A stretch of 64,000 nt of DNA from Chlorops oryzae (taxonomy: Eukaryota; Arthropoda; Insecta; Diptera; Chloropidae). The DNA lies in contig CM035807.1 of NCBI GenBank assembly GCA_020466095.1, forward strand, positions 45,505,978 to 45,569,977. Direction: 5' to 3'. The position numbers were made by a program, and so were the translations under genes. Shown here one piece after another: positions 42,249 through 54,081 of the stretch (the first letter of the stretch is position 1; each line of letters starts with the position of its first letter). Under the pieces are notes generated by a model. The model was not told where the DNA came from. It did no database searches and was given only the letters and a program-made list of their open reading frames with translations.

Positions 42249-42893
42249 TTGGCATTCATCGAGCAAATTCAAATTTCGAGATGGGTGCACTACGATCCTA
42301 CGGTCACAGTTCAGGTCCACGGATTCTGCGATGCATCGGAGCGAGCATATTGTGCAGCACTCTACCTCCGCATAGAGAGTCTCAACCAAGTTTATGCTCA
42401 CTTGCTTACGGCGAAATCTAAGGTGGATCCGTTGCAAACTGTCAGCCTTCCGCGCCTCGAGCTCTGCGGCCGCCGTTTTTCTGTCCAGACTAATCAAATC
42501 GATCAACGCTCAGCTTCATATTCACGAAAATCAAACGGTTTTATGGTCAGACACCTCGATCGTCCTGGCTTGGGTGAAACGTCCTCCGAATGCATGGAAA
42601 ACTTACGTCGCCAATCGAATTTCCCAAATTCTGACCAACGTTGGCAACACTCCATGGCGTCATGTGCGATCGCGGGACAATCCAGCTGATTTGGGTACCC
42701 GAGGGATGCTAGCTCAAGACCTCTGTGAAAATTCGCTTTGGTGCCAAGGCCCGTCATGGCTCGTAAAATCGCTAGAGGAATGGCCTCAGTTTGAACCCCC
42801 ATCATCTCCAACCATTGAAGAGCGGAAGGCGGCCGCATTCACCGTCACGACTTTTCATCATATGATCGAGCGCTTCGAGTCATCGGCTATGTA
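42249..42893 (+). pseudogene. pol: Element B RNase H
   Basis: VQVHGFCDASERAYCAALYL, SLPRLELCG in frame 1, then after an indel near 42470 the second frame reads VLWSDTSIVLAWVKRPPNAW and DNPADLGTRGMLAQD. The order and motifs match element A and other BEL RNase H domains. It stops at 42891-42893, directly followed by integrase. Confidence 0.85.
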
Positions 42894-44330
42894 ATGCGTT
42901 TCTACAGACAAGCGCGAAAAGAGATGGCGCCGAGTCCCACCACACTCACTCTGTCACAAGATGAGCTGACGTTAGCGAGAAATCGGTTAATTTTGTTTTC
43001 GCAGACCTTGCACTATCCACTCGAATATCAGGATTTAAGCGAAGGAAAGCCCCTCGGGAGAAAAAGTGCGTTATTTACCCTCAATGCCATGCTTGATGAA
43101 GACGGTCTCGTGCGTGTCAATGGACGACTGATTCATGCAGATCTTACGGTAGACGAAAGATATCCGATCATCATACCTGCCACCTCTACGTTTTTCCGCT
43201 TGTATTTGGAATTTGTACCCAAAGCGCTCTTGCATGGCGGCGCTCAACTTATGTTTCGCATGGTGCGACAGAATTTCTACATCGCGCGATTGAAACGGAA
43301 AATCAAGAGCTGCATCACTCGCTGTCATACGTGCACCATCTATAAGCGACGAGTGAAGACGCAAATGATGACCGCGTTGCCAGCGGAAAGATCAACGTTA
43401 TCACTACCATTCACCCATACTGGAGTCGATTTTGCCGGACCATTCGACATCAAGGCGTCCACTCTTCGAACCGCACCATATCTGAAGGGCTATGTCAGCG
43501 TTTTTGTGTGTTTCGCCACGAAGGCCGTTCATCTGGAACTGTGCTCCGAATTATCCACGGCATCCTACCGAGCGGCATTTGATCGATTCGTAGGGCTGCG
43601 CGGCCTGCCCAAGCGAATATTCTTCGACAACGGTCGAAATTTCATAGGCGCCAAAAACCTTTTAGATACGGAATTCACCAGCTTTCTTTCAAACGCCGCA
43701 GTTGACCTCCAACGGAGATACGCCCTGCAAGGGTTCGAATGGCATCTGATCCCGCCCCACGCACCTCACATGGGTTGACTATGGGAGGCGGCGGTCAAAG
43801 GCTTCAAGACTCATTTTGTCAAAGTGGCTGGGCCTCACAAGTTCTCGCTTGAAGAATTCGCCACGCTGCTAGCTCGAATTGAAGGAGCATTGAATTCACA
43901 CCCGCTCACTCCGATGTCAGAGGATCCCGCAGACCTGCTGCCGCTGACATCTGAACATTTTCTTCGGGGAGCCCCACTCACAGCATGGCCAGAAGAATCA
44001 CAAGCCGAATTGCCGCTCACTACGCGATGGTAGAAAGTGAAGATTCTGCATCACCGCTTCGCTCAACGTTGAAAAATGGAGTATCTCTTAGACTTACATA
44101 AAAGAGATAAATGGGGGGTGCCGCAACCGAATAAGAAGGTTGACGACTTCGTCGTCATCAAAGATACACAGCTGCCCCCATTTGAGTGGAGGAAAGGAAG
44201 AATCATTCAAGTGCACCCTGGAGATGATGGTCTTGTGCGCATTGTCGATGTCAAAACCGAATTTGGTATCATCACAAGGCCGATTACAAAGCTCTGCATG
44301 TTGCCAGTCGAATTGCCAGAAATCTTATGA
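42894..44330 (+). pseudogene. pol: Element B integrase
   Basis: From MRFYRQARKEMAPS. Zinc-binding region (CITRCHTCTIYKR); catalytic Asp in HTGVDFAGPFDIK, Asp in FFDNGRNFIGAKN and Glu in LWEAAVKGFKTH. A TGA at 43777 falls inside the MGGLWEA motif (a Gly codon turned stop). Further stops lie near 44031-44070, and the C-terminal domain (VDDFVVIKDTQLPPFEWRKG) ends at 44330. The catalytic residues are otherwise in place. Confidence 0.88.
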
Positions 44331-44429
44331 CTAGTAGTCCTCATCCCTTCGCAACACTCCCGCCTCCCCCTGTCTTTGTTTATCATTGCGAATCTGCTCA
44401 TCAGTGTCTCCTATTCGTTTCAGAGTGCC

Positions 44430-44870
44430 ATGGAAAGACGACAGCCATGTGTGGTGTGCGATAGGGCCCATGGTCTGAGTCGCTGTCGCCGCTTCCGCCG
44501 CTGGGTCTTTGAAAAACGATTGCTGATGACCCAGCAATCCAAATGCTGCTTCCGCTGCCTATCACCATCCCATCTCCGGAGGGATTGCAATTCGCAGAGA
44601 AGTTGTAAGGTTTGTGGCGAGAAGCACCACACGCTCCCCCACCAGGCGTCTCGATCGCCGTCGCCCGGCCCATGGTTGCCCCGGAGGGCCCGGGATGAAG
44701 AAAGTGCAGCGGTTCCGAAACGCCGGCGCCGATCACACCGACGCCGCAACCGCTCCTATTCGGCACGCCGCCACCAGGAGGAGCTTAGTCCAACACGGCG
44801 TCACTATGGCTCGCCAATAGAAACCCCAAGGGTGGAAAGTCCTCGCCACTGCTCCAGCATCGAGCGATAA
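44430..44870 (+). CDS. Element B ORF3: zinc-knuckle, Arg/Ser-rich protein downstream of integrase
   Basis: The ATG at 44430 (an upstream ATG at 44376 is in frame) lies 99 bp after the integrase stop. It begins MERRQPCVVCDRAHGLSRC, continues CCFRCLSPSHLRRDC and CKVCGEKHHTLPH, the same three-part array as element A ORF3, then a tail rich in Arg, Ser and Pro (KRRRRSHRRRNRS). It stops at 44868-44870; sequence to 45000 is similar in composition in other frames, so the end may be shifted. No protease-like region is seen. A nucleic-acid-binding role is likely. Its position matches element A, so the extra ORF is a repeated feature and not an accident. Confidence 0.65.
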   Translation: MERRQPCVVCDRAHGLSRCRRFRRWVFEKRLLMTQQSKCCFRCLSPSHLRRDCNSQRSCKVCGEKHHTLPHQASRSPSPGPWLPRRARDEESAAVPKRRRRSHRRRNRSYSARRHQEELSPTRRHYGSPIETPRVESPRHCSSIER

Positions 44871-45001
44871 CGATCCACCTCGGCTTCCCGACCTCAAGTG
44901 CCTCGCGCCGGTTCGCCATCGCCGCCACCGAATTACCACTTTAGAGCGTCAACGTCAGCCGGCCGAGCAACCCATAGCAGCGGAGGCACCAGATCAGGCC
45001 A

Positions 45002-45567
45002 GTTTTAAAACTTTTCTTCCGATCCTGGTCCTTTCAGAGAAAAACGCCTTGAATTCCTATTACCCAGTATTTGTTGACTACTTTTTAAATTATACATTAT
45101 TTTAACCTAATTTAGTTAAACGATGATCGACTTAAGCGACGATCCCAGACTGTAGACTACCCAGAACGTTCGTTGATCAACATCTTTTATAGTGATGCCT
45201 CTGCCCTCACTGATCGCTGCTACCCTTACAGTGTCGTAGGTCGCAAATATTCTGCTGTGTTTCTGGTGACACATATCAAACTCAGCATATTTGGATATTT
45301 ATTGGGTCACCTGTGTTGCGCTGTGACACATATCCAACTCAGCATATTTGGATATTTGGTCACCTGTGCTGCGCTGTGGCCAGCGTGCCAATGCAATATG
45401 TGTCAAAACGGCAGCGTGCTTTTTAGCTTCGATTGCTTAAGCTCTGCTTTGCTTACTTCGATTTATTTATATTTCCTAATCGATGTGCGTGTGCCATAAA
45501 TTTGGTGTTTATGATCTGCCATCTTTCTTGTTCTACTCATTGCTTGCAATTGTCTCGCAAAATCTTC
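45002..45567 (+). repeat. 3-prime LTR of BEL element B
   Basis: About 566 bp aligned with the solo LTR at 1410-1984. It starts at a decayed AGTTTTAAAACTTTTC and ends TTCACAACA. It shares the internal ACACATATCxAACTCAGCAT duplication. Confidence 0.8.
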
Positions 45568-47229
45568 ACAACATCACAAAAAACTTTTAATTAAAACTAA
45601 TAAAATATGCAAGTCTCTTTTCTATCCCGGTGGTTCCTCTCCAAATTATAGCATGCATTAAAAATTATGAGCAGGTATGTGGCACACCTGGTAGCTGCAG
45701 AAAAACAAATATTGAGCAGCAAAATATAAATCCTCGTCCAATCAAAGTAATTGTCATTAGTTTGAAAATATTTATAAAACCTGTTTTAGACCTTTGCAAG
45801 ATTAATTGAAATTTTTAAAAAATTTTTCTTCATGTCCTTCGTTTTAAATTTGCTTTTTATGTGGGAGCAAACATTCGAAAATGAACAACTTAAGCCTAAT
45901 TATGGAAAAAGTTGTTATTCCAGACTGCTTGTCGTTTGAATTGTCGAAACTTTAAGAGAGAATACGGTTCTTAAAATGCATTCTGCACTTATCCTATAAA
46001 ATATTTATTTAATACTGGTAAGCTCGAGGACAAGACAAAACAACTAATTGGCAAAAAAAAATGAATTGCTCCATGTTATAGTCTTGCTCTATTGGATTTT
46101 CGAACGTTTCCCGAACCTGGAAATGAATGTTTTCGATGTTTTCCCATAATTTCTGTATCATTGCGAGGCAATATCCTGCAGAGTCATCTTCTAATGAACG
46201 CTGCAGCGAGCTCATCTTTGCACCTTGCCGATGAACAGGTTAAGTGAAATCCATATCCTACATGTCCGCATTGGCGGAGGTTGGCTGCTTGCTCCTTGCC
46301 CCGTGCTGCTGGTCATTGTCTTTTAAAACTATTGGGACTAGTTGAAGGATTGCTTGTTGAAACGTGTCTTTGGTTTGAAAAACACTTTTTATTATCGCGT
46401 TGTAATAATGGGTTGAGAAATAGACGTGGTCCAATAGCGGATCCTCATGTAACCGGATTTTGTTGTCTGCTGCTTAGAATTTTCCCTTCTCAGCATCTAC
46501 TCGTCTTAAACGCTCCTTGTAGTATTCTATTGATTGATTTCTCGATATCTGATATTTTATCAAATTTCGAATTATCGTTTCAATATTTCCACCAGTTTCT
46601 TTTTGCTGTGCTGCTATTCCTCAAAAGATGCCATATTGTGCTTTTGGGGTTTATTTAATATAAATTATATGTATATGGGTACCTGTCTTGGACCCAGTGC
46701 TTGATGATTATTTACTTGTTTGATGAAAAAATTGCCAGATAATGTAGATGAAATAAAAACGCCGTCTCAGTTGATCAGTTTTTAATAGTTGAAAGTAAGA
46801 CACACAGTCTTTGATGAACACCCAAAATCAAGTAATGCTGTGAAATAAGATAATATTTTGTAAAGAGCTGTAGGTCCAAAAACAATGAAAACTGCATTTA
46901 TTTTGTTCTTGTTTAATGACCAAAACGTGATTGCATCCAACAATAGAATATATATAATATATATATAGAATATATTCTCTATTTATAATACTATTCTTTC
47001 GATTTCAAAATTTTTATTCGATAGTGATGCCTTATCTTGTCCAAAAAAAAGTTTTTAACAAGCAGTCGGTGCTTTAGCATGAAAAAACTTTATTTTTGCA
47101 CAACACAAAGCCGCTTACATCAGGCGTCTCTTTTACACAAACAAAATTTAACAAAGGCTTTTAACCTGCTCGCTCTCACTCATACCATACCCCAAACATT
47201 TTATTGTATTTGAATTAGTATTTATAAAA
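45568..47229. other. Stretch without recognised gene
   Basis: AT-rich. A minus-strand ORF at 46009-46215 (MSSLQRSLEDDSAGYC...) and a plus-strand ORF at 46281-46658 overlap decayed sequence of coding-like composition, but no family was recognised. A TA-rich palindromic patch lies at 46943-46980. Probably old transposon DNA. Confidence 0.4.
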
Positions 47230-48225
47230 TTCTTTGCACTTGTATAAGTGTTTCAAGTAGGCATGTTTTGCAGGGTTTTAAAAAACATGGTAGCAATCCA
47301 GGCTGCTTTTTCGACCTCAGTCATTTTTCCAGTAAAGTTCGTTTCTTTAAACATCTTCCAATTTGTGGCCCATCGAACACGCCTTCTCGCAATTTGGCCT
47401 CAGAAAGTTTCGGAAATTTTAATTTAAGATATTAGTGGGACTCACGCAGCTTCGCAAATTGTGGGAATTGAGAAATTTGTCAAACAACTGTCAAAATTAA
47501 TATGAAAATTTACGATGGGAAAAGTTGCCAAGGGATTTGTACCACTTTGAAAACATATTCAATTTTTTATTAAGAGCCTTGACGAATTTCTTCAAGAGGC
47601 CAAACTTGATGTGCAACGAAGGAATGAGAACTTTCATTGGATCAATAATGGACTTATTTATGATATTAAACGCGATTTCTAAGCGATGATCTTATTCCTA
47701 TTTTCTTGTTTTGTCATAATGACTTGCTCTGAATTCGCGGTCTCGGTTTCGGTAGAAAGCAACTTTTGTGTTAGGTTCCAAAAGATTTTTTTTTCTTCAG
47801 GAACGAAGCCAAGAACTCCAAACTTTCTTTGGGTAAGTCCAAATTTCGAACGAGATCTTTTAATTCATCCTGAGATGCCAGAGATGGCTTTGACTGCATA
47901 CCACGTTTTTCTTCATCTGACATGTACACTGAACCACTGCTAGATATTCATAGCTCGGAAACTTCCACAGATTCAATGGTTTTAATGTGAAGATCATGAG
48001 TTTTTTTTTATTTGACACGATATCCCACAACATGATTCAAACAAAAGTACCATTCTTCCTTGCAAAGAGAATTTCTCCAAATTGCTGGTGTAATATTTCC
48101 AATATCTGCATCAGTATTTTGGCTCTTTTTCAATTTGAGCAACATATTACAACGAATTTGTGGAACGCAACTATTTCCCTGATCAATGTCTAATTTAAAA
48201 ATTTTGGAATAACAAAACAAATTCG
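47230..48225 (-). pseudogene. TE-associated gene relic of an unnamed arthropod family
   Basis: On the minus strand several frames give consecutive matches to a protein type often seen in arthropod genomes. They are MSDEEKRGMQSKPSLASQDE and DLVRNLDLPKESLEFLASFL near 47810-47910, NLLEPNTK plus FYRNRDREF near 47740-47790, then LHIKFGLLKKFVKALNK and AKLREGVFDGPQIGR around 47400-47600. Multiple indels and stops make it a dead copy. The same type of protein leaves its C-terminal signature (SEEQGQWFHKDIETMETRYQ) at 59180-59260. I know the family only by recurrence; the activity is unknown to me. Confidence 0.5.
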
Positions 48226-48649
48226 ATCGGCAATTGGTTTTCTCAATGATTCGACTTCAAATGAAGTATATATACAACAAAGACGATCACATTTGGCATG
48301 ACAATCATTGGGCTTTCTTGAGGCATGTAATTCAACGTAATCCATGGACTTTGTCGGATCACGGACACACTCCGTTGCCCACCGTAAGCACGGGGAGGTG
48401 CCCTGGATGCAGGCTTACAAAATAAGGATGTACAGAATGATGGGTGATCCCCAAACAGAGTTCACTGCCAAAGGAAGTCAGTACGTACTTGGGCTTAAAA
48501 TTCAATCATTAGATTTGATGGTTTGACCTTCGTTTGACCATGATTCTGAAACGCTAGGATCAAAAAGACTCTGAATTCGAATTCAGCGACCCAAAAAACA
48601 TATATCGGGCATGTGATTGGATTCCCTTTCCCCAAATTTTGGGGAAAAC
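48226..48649. other. Unassigned stretch before LINE B
   Basis: Two short ORFs (48234-48425, 48344-48526) share the stretch but resemble nothing known. The 5-prime end of LINE B could lie anywhere between here and about 48900. Confidence 0.35.
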
Positions 48650-49113
48650 TAAAAACTAAAAATCGTAGACACAGTTCGGCTGTGTTGTTTTTAGTGGTCC
48701 AGTAAACTTTTAAATTCCGACATCCGATTAGACAGAAAACTACAAGTTAAGTCGTATTTCCTCGCGAACGGCTGAGTATTGTTGTCCAGCCGATTCCCTG
48801 CTTTTGGGCAGTGAGTTGAGGAATTAAAATCAAATTTTCCTCAAAGTTAAGTATATTCCAAAATCCATTCATTCCTGTTTGTTTACAAAAACACTTTTAT
48901 AGACAGAGACAACTGTTTGCTGCAGCTGATTCAGCTGTCAGCTGGATCAAGTGATGCCAATATCTCGTTCACCTCCAAACAAATAGCGTCGACACAAACC
49001 ATGGGTTCTTAGCTACAGAAGATGCTATAAATCAAGTTTCACAACTACCCAACAAACAATTCCTTCGCGACAACGAAAGTTTTCAACAGTTCGCAGCTAA
49101 CAGCCAATTTTCT

Positions 49114-50524
49114 ATGTTGAAAAGCCATTTTCAGAGGCAACGTTCCAATTCCACCGGCGAAACAGTTCCAAAATTCATAAAAAAAAAGGCAATTTAAATC
49201 TAGCTGATCCTACAGCACCTCCTATTACCAGCGCTACAACAACAACAAACGCGTCGACCTCAGGTAACGCAGCTATCGAAGAATCTTTAAACTCAAACAA
49301 TAAGTCAAAAGAACAAATCGAGCAGAAGGCGATGCTGATTGGCATGCATCGCTACGTTAATATAATTAAACGTAAAAGAAGTCCAACTGGAAAACACGCT
49401 GATAGGGCTAAACTAAATAAAACAGAAGTCATATCCACCCCCACTAATATGTTATCGGGTAACCGTTTTGCTCCACTAGCTGACGAATCGAATGATAATT
49501 CATCCGAAAATCAGCCTACTAGAGAATTCAAACCGCCTCCAATTTATTTGCGTGAGCGGAGCTCTAATAGCCTCGTTGCCAGCCTCATTCGCCTGATAGG
49601 AAAAGATAGCTTCCATATCGTGCCATTAACTCGTGGGAATATTCACGAGACAAAAATCCAAATTTATAATGAAAGAAATTATAGAATTGTCGCTAAAAAC
49701 TTAGAAGACAGCAAAAAGAGTTTTTATACTTACCAACTAAAGAGCAGCAAAGGCATTTCTGTTGTAATAAAAGGCCTTGAATCAGATATAGAGCCATCTG
49801 AAATTAAGCAGGCCTTGGAAGAAAAGGGCTTCCAGGTCAAGCATGTTATTAATATAATAAATAGACAGAAAGTCCCTCAGCCCATGTTCAAAATTGAACT
49901 CTGCCCTGATGCTGTAAAATTAAGGAAAAATGAGAATCACCCTGTATATAGTTTACAGTATCTTCTTAGCCGTAGGATTTCAGTAGAAGAACCGCTTAAA
50001 CGTAGCGGACCTGTGCAATGCACAAATTGCCAAGAGTATGGTCATACAAAGACATACTGCACCTTACGCGTAGTATGCGTCATATGTGGAGAGTTTCATC
50101 ACTCTTCCGTCTGCAATAACAAGAGTAGCAACGATCTTATTTTGAAAAAGTGTAGTAATTGTGGCGGAAACCACACAGCTAATTACAGGGGCTGCCCTAT
50201 TTATAAGGAGCTTAAAAATCGTTTGGTTTTACAGAAAGAAGCCGCCTGTAATTCTCAAAAGCAAGTATTTATAACTCGTTCATCGGCTCAAACGCAAGCC
50301 AAATCAATTCCGTCCGTCAATCCCAGCTTATCCTACGCTGATGCTTTAAAATCTGGTGTAAATAACGCACAGAATGTACCAAAAAACTGAATAGCAGTTT
50401 GGAAAATATGATTTTCAATTTGACGCAATGTATGTCACAATTTATGGCATCAATGCAAACTACACTACAGGAGTTAGTGCGGACGCAAAACCAAATGCTC
50501 CAAATTCTTATCTCCCAAAAATGA
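49114..50524 (+). pseudogene. LINE B ORF1, Gag-like protein
   Basis: Begins MLKSHFQRQRSNSTGE, shifts frame in an A-run near 49185, and continues MHRYVNIIKRKRSPTGKH, PPPIYLRERSSNSLVASLI and the conserved middle domain. CTNCQEYGHTKTYC, CVICGEFHHSSVC and CSNCGGNHTANYRGC are the three zinc knuckles. A further shift near 50388 restores a C-terminus parallel to LINE A (CMSQFMASMQTTLQELVRTQ), ending at TGA 50522-50524. It binds element RNA. Confidence 0.88.
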
Positions 50525-53091
50525 GTATGTTGAATATATGTTCATGGAACGCTAACGGTATAGGCCAGCACAAACTAGAATTAATGCACTATCTCTCCGA
50601 TAAATCAATTGACGTAATGCTCATTTCAGAGACACACCTGACAGATAAAAACAATTTTTATATTCCCGGGTTCAACTTCTATAAAACTAATCACCCTGAT
50701 GGTAAGGCTCATGGTGGTACAAGTTTATTAATTCGCAGCAGAATTAAACATTTCTGTTTAAATTCATACTCTAAAGCCTAATTGCAAGCAATATCCATCT
50801 GCTTACAAACGAACGGCAGCAACCTAACTCTGTCAGCTATTTATGCACCACCCCGCTACCCTGTAAGTGAACAGCAGTTTAAAGAACTATTTAGTTCGTT
50901 AGGCAACAGATTTTTAGCTTTCTTGTCACCCTCCCAACCAACTTACTGGCCAACAGACCAAAGAAAAATTCCAGATCTTATTGACTTTGCCATTGTCAAA
51001 GGAGTAGATAGGTCAAGTGTTTCAACCACGACTAGCTTTGATCTTTCTTCAGATCATTCTCCTGTGCATTTTCGACTTTCGGAATCATCCACTCACTCCA
51101 AGCCAGTCCTCGGACTAACGTCTTCCAAAACAAATTGGCTCAAATTTAAAAAATATATAGCCACTCATATACACACAAGCTACACAATAGAGTGCAAAGA
51201 TCACGTGGAAGATGCCGTAAACGTACTTAATTCTATTTTAACGTCAGCGGCAGAAAATTCAACTCCACCATATAATAAAAATACAAAAAGAGATTTCACC
51301 ACCAATAGTGAAATACAAAGACTTGTACTAGAAAAGCAAAAGAAAAGGCGCGAATGGCAACAAAATAGGTCCCCAGAAGCCAAACATAGATTAAAGGCAG
51401 CCACAGAAGAGCTGAGAAAAGCGCTGCAAAGAGAAAAAGATCAGGAATGTCAAAATTATGTTTCTAATCTTTCACCACATAAGTTAGGAAAATTTTCGTT
51501 ATGGAATGCGAACAAACCCTTAAAAACACCCATACAGGGTGAATCTCCGATTAGAGACTCCAATGGCAATTGGGCACGCAGTAGTGAAGAAATAGCGGCT
51601 ACATTTGCAAAGCACTTGAGCTTTGTGTTTCAACCTAATCCACCCCCAATTCATGGTGAAGCTCCTTCACTACAACAAAATTCTCATAATTTTCCGATTC
51701 GCTTCCACGCGAATGAAATAAAGGAAATCATTAAACACCAATTGTCCCCGAAAAAGGCACCAGGTCATGATCAAACAACTCAAAAAATGATTATAGAGAT
51801 GCCGTTTATTGCTATAATTTTTGTCACAAAGCTTTTCAAGTCAATAATTAAATATGCACATTTTCCGGCTGCATGGAAACGATCATTAATCACTATGATT
51901 CCAAAGCCAGGCAAGGACGTTACAATAGTATCGTCCTATCGACCGATAAGCCTCCTTCCATGCCTCTCAAAGCTATTTGAAAAGGCATTGCTCTCCAAGT
52001 TGACTCCTTACATTAATGGAAGCAATATTATTCCATCTCATCAATTTGGTTTTCGAAAAAATCATGGAACGATTGAGCAGGTGAATCGTGTAACAAACGA
52101 AATAAGGAAAGCATTTGAATATAAAGAGTATTGCTCCGCAGTTTTTCTTGATGTGGCTCAAGCCTTCGACAGAGTTTGGCACGAAGGCCTCATTCTCAAG
52201 ATTAGGAGCCTCCTCCCTCCAAATACACATGAAACACTTGCGTCTTACTTAAAAAATAGATAATTTCGGGTAAAATATAAGGATCATATAACACAAGACA
52301 TTGAAATAAAAGCAGGCGTCCCCCAAGGAAGTGTTCTTGGCCCCTTCCTATACTTATTATACACCACAGACTTCCCCTTAAGCAGTAGCACCACAATATC
52401 TACTTTTGCTGATGATACAGCAATTATAAGTCGGCAAAAATGCCCAATTTCAGCTGCTAGGAACCTTCAAATGCATTTAAAATTAGTTGAAAAATGGTTA
52501 GCTCTTTGGCGTATAAAAGTAAATGAGCAAAAATGTAAGCACGTCACATTCACACTTAAAAGGGGAATCTGCCCACCCGTATCTATTAATAATATTTTAG
52601 TACCACAGGCCGACAATGTAAACTATTTAGGTTTCCATTTGGACAAACGTCTTACTTGGCGCAAACACGTTGAAGCCAAACGAACTCTCATGAAATTAAA
52701 AGCCTCTAAGCTTCATTGGTTAATTAACTCACGCTCTCTTTTGAACATTGAATACAAGGTGCTTTTATACGTAATTGTTATCAAACCGATTTGGACGTAC
52801 GGGCTACAGCTATGGGGCAACGCTAGCTCCACGACTGTAGAACTAATACAAAGAGCTCAATCGAAAATTTTAAGATTAATTACAGGTGCTCCATGGTTTA
52901 TCCGAAACGAAAACATCCACCGCGACCTCAATGTACCCATGGTTAAAGATGAAATTTCGCGATTTAAGGCAATCTATAGCGAAAAACTTAGAAGTCATCC
53001 TAATGAAATGGCTAGATGCCTAGCCTCCACTTCTTCACATTCCCGGCTACGAAGAAATGATCGCCACACCACTGTGGAAGCAACTGAGTAG
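50521..53091 (+). pseudogene. LINE B ORF2, endonuclease and reverse transcriptase
   Basis: ATG at 50521, again as ATGA over the ORF1 stop. The endonuclease has NICSWNANGIGQHKLEL, LISETHLTDKNNFYIPGF (catalytic Glu) and a late SSDHSPVHF. TAA near 50779 and a missing stretch of ~45 codons after NRFLA remove the GDYNAKHTHWG region kept in LINE A. RT has HQFGFRKNHGTIEQVN, FLDVAQAFDRVWHEGL, a TAA at 52261, then GVPQGSVLGPFLYLLY and STFADDTAIIS (catalytic FADD), and a C-terminal block (LQLWGNASSTTVELIQRAQS) closing at 53091. It complements LINE A, which keeps the part missing here. Confidence 0.9.
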
Positions 53092-53185
53092 CCTCTGCTA
53101 TAAATCGATACACAACAGATTCCGGTAAATTCCTTCACTGGCAAAAACTGTTTCGCCATGCAAATAAAAAAAAAAAAAAAAAATT

Positions 53186-53381
53186 AAAAATTTATTATTT
53201 AAGCCCGATCCCGTGGCACATATTATGTACAAACAACTATATATGAGTTCTTAAGCCCGCTCCGAGGCACGTTTATCTTGTATAAAAATTTATTATTTAA
53301 GCCCGATCCCGTGGCACATATTATGTACAAACAACTATATATGAGTTCTTAAGTCCGCTCCGAGGCACGTTTATACAAGAA
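53186..53381 (+). repeat. 98-bp tandem duplication in LINE B 3-prime UTR
   Basis: Two copies (53186-53283, 53284-53381) containing AAGCCCGATCCCGTGGCACA and CCGCTCCGAGGCACGTTTAT, with one or two differences. Non-coding. Confidence 0.9.
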
Positions 53382-53504
53382 ACTTTACAACCGAAAACTT
53401 TTGTAAAGTTATGTAAAATTAGATTTAAGATTCTACAACTTATTTTAAGTTCTTTATAAATAAGAAGATTCAATAAACAAGTCCCGTTCAAAAAAAAAAA
53501 AAAA

Positions 53505-54081
53505 GATATTAGCTATAGATATTAAAGGAAATGGCTAACATTTTGAACAAAGCCCCATGACTAATATTGTTAGGATCTTTAGTGGAATCAAGTCTCTCCA
53601 CTATGGCCAAGTCTAGAATCAGATAAGAAGCCAGAAAATTAGATTTTACTTTTTAGTAAATCAAATATGTGCTTTTATATAATCATCCTGACGACCTTAG
53701 ACATGCTGGGCAGGATGCTTAAAGGCGGAAAGTGGGGGCTTCTATCGCGGATGGTTTCTGGGAATTGGATTGACAAATGCCACATTCCATAGGTCAGGAA
53801 AAGTTGATAAGTTTAAGCAGTGATTTATTAGATCCCAAAAATGGTTGATATGCCAGCATGAACTACTGTGTTTCTTTGAAAATTCATTGCTGGGCTCGTA
53901 CTTTCAAAATGCATTGCTCATCTTAAATTTCAGGCATTCCGTAGAACTGTCGGATGAGGAGAGATTCTCCTAGTCTAAAAGCTATTCCTCAATGCTATCG
54001 CTGACAGAATAAATTGAAAGAAAAAAGTTTTTCAAAAATTGAGTTTCAAGTTACATTGCCTCTAGAATTAAAAAAAAAAAA
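53505..54081. other. Unassigned stretch
   Basis: No ORF of note and no repeat boundary was recognised between the LINE B tail and DINE-1 copy b. It ends in an A-run. Probably intron or old TE sequence. Confidence 0.4.

Larger units (their letters stand above)
40660..45567 (+). mobile_element. BEL/Pao retrotransposon, element B (5-prime truncated)
   Basis: Runs from the end of the protease region through RT, RNase H and integrase, then an extra zinc-knuckle ORF, and ends in an LTR at about 45002-45567. The 5-prime LTR, gag and most of the protease are missing; the junction abuts a minus-strand env fragment. LTR relatives occur at 278-443 and 1410-1984. It is from a different family than element A but has the same unusual ORF order. 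Confidence 0.85.
48650..53504 (+). mobile_element. Jockey-clade LINE B
   Basis: A second near-complete LINE related to LINE A: ORF1 (49114-50524), ORF2 (50521-53091), a 3-prime UTR with a 98-bp tandem duplication, an AATAAA-type signal at 53472 and a poly-A tail (53490-53504). The 5-prime end is not defined and no target duplication was found. Stops and a deletion in the endonuclease show it is inactive. Confidence 0.85.
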
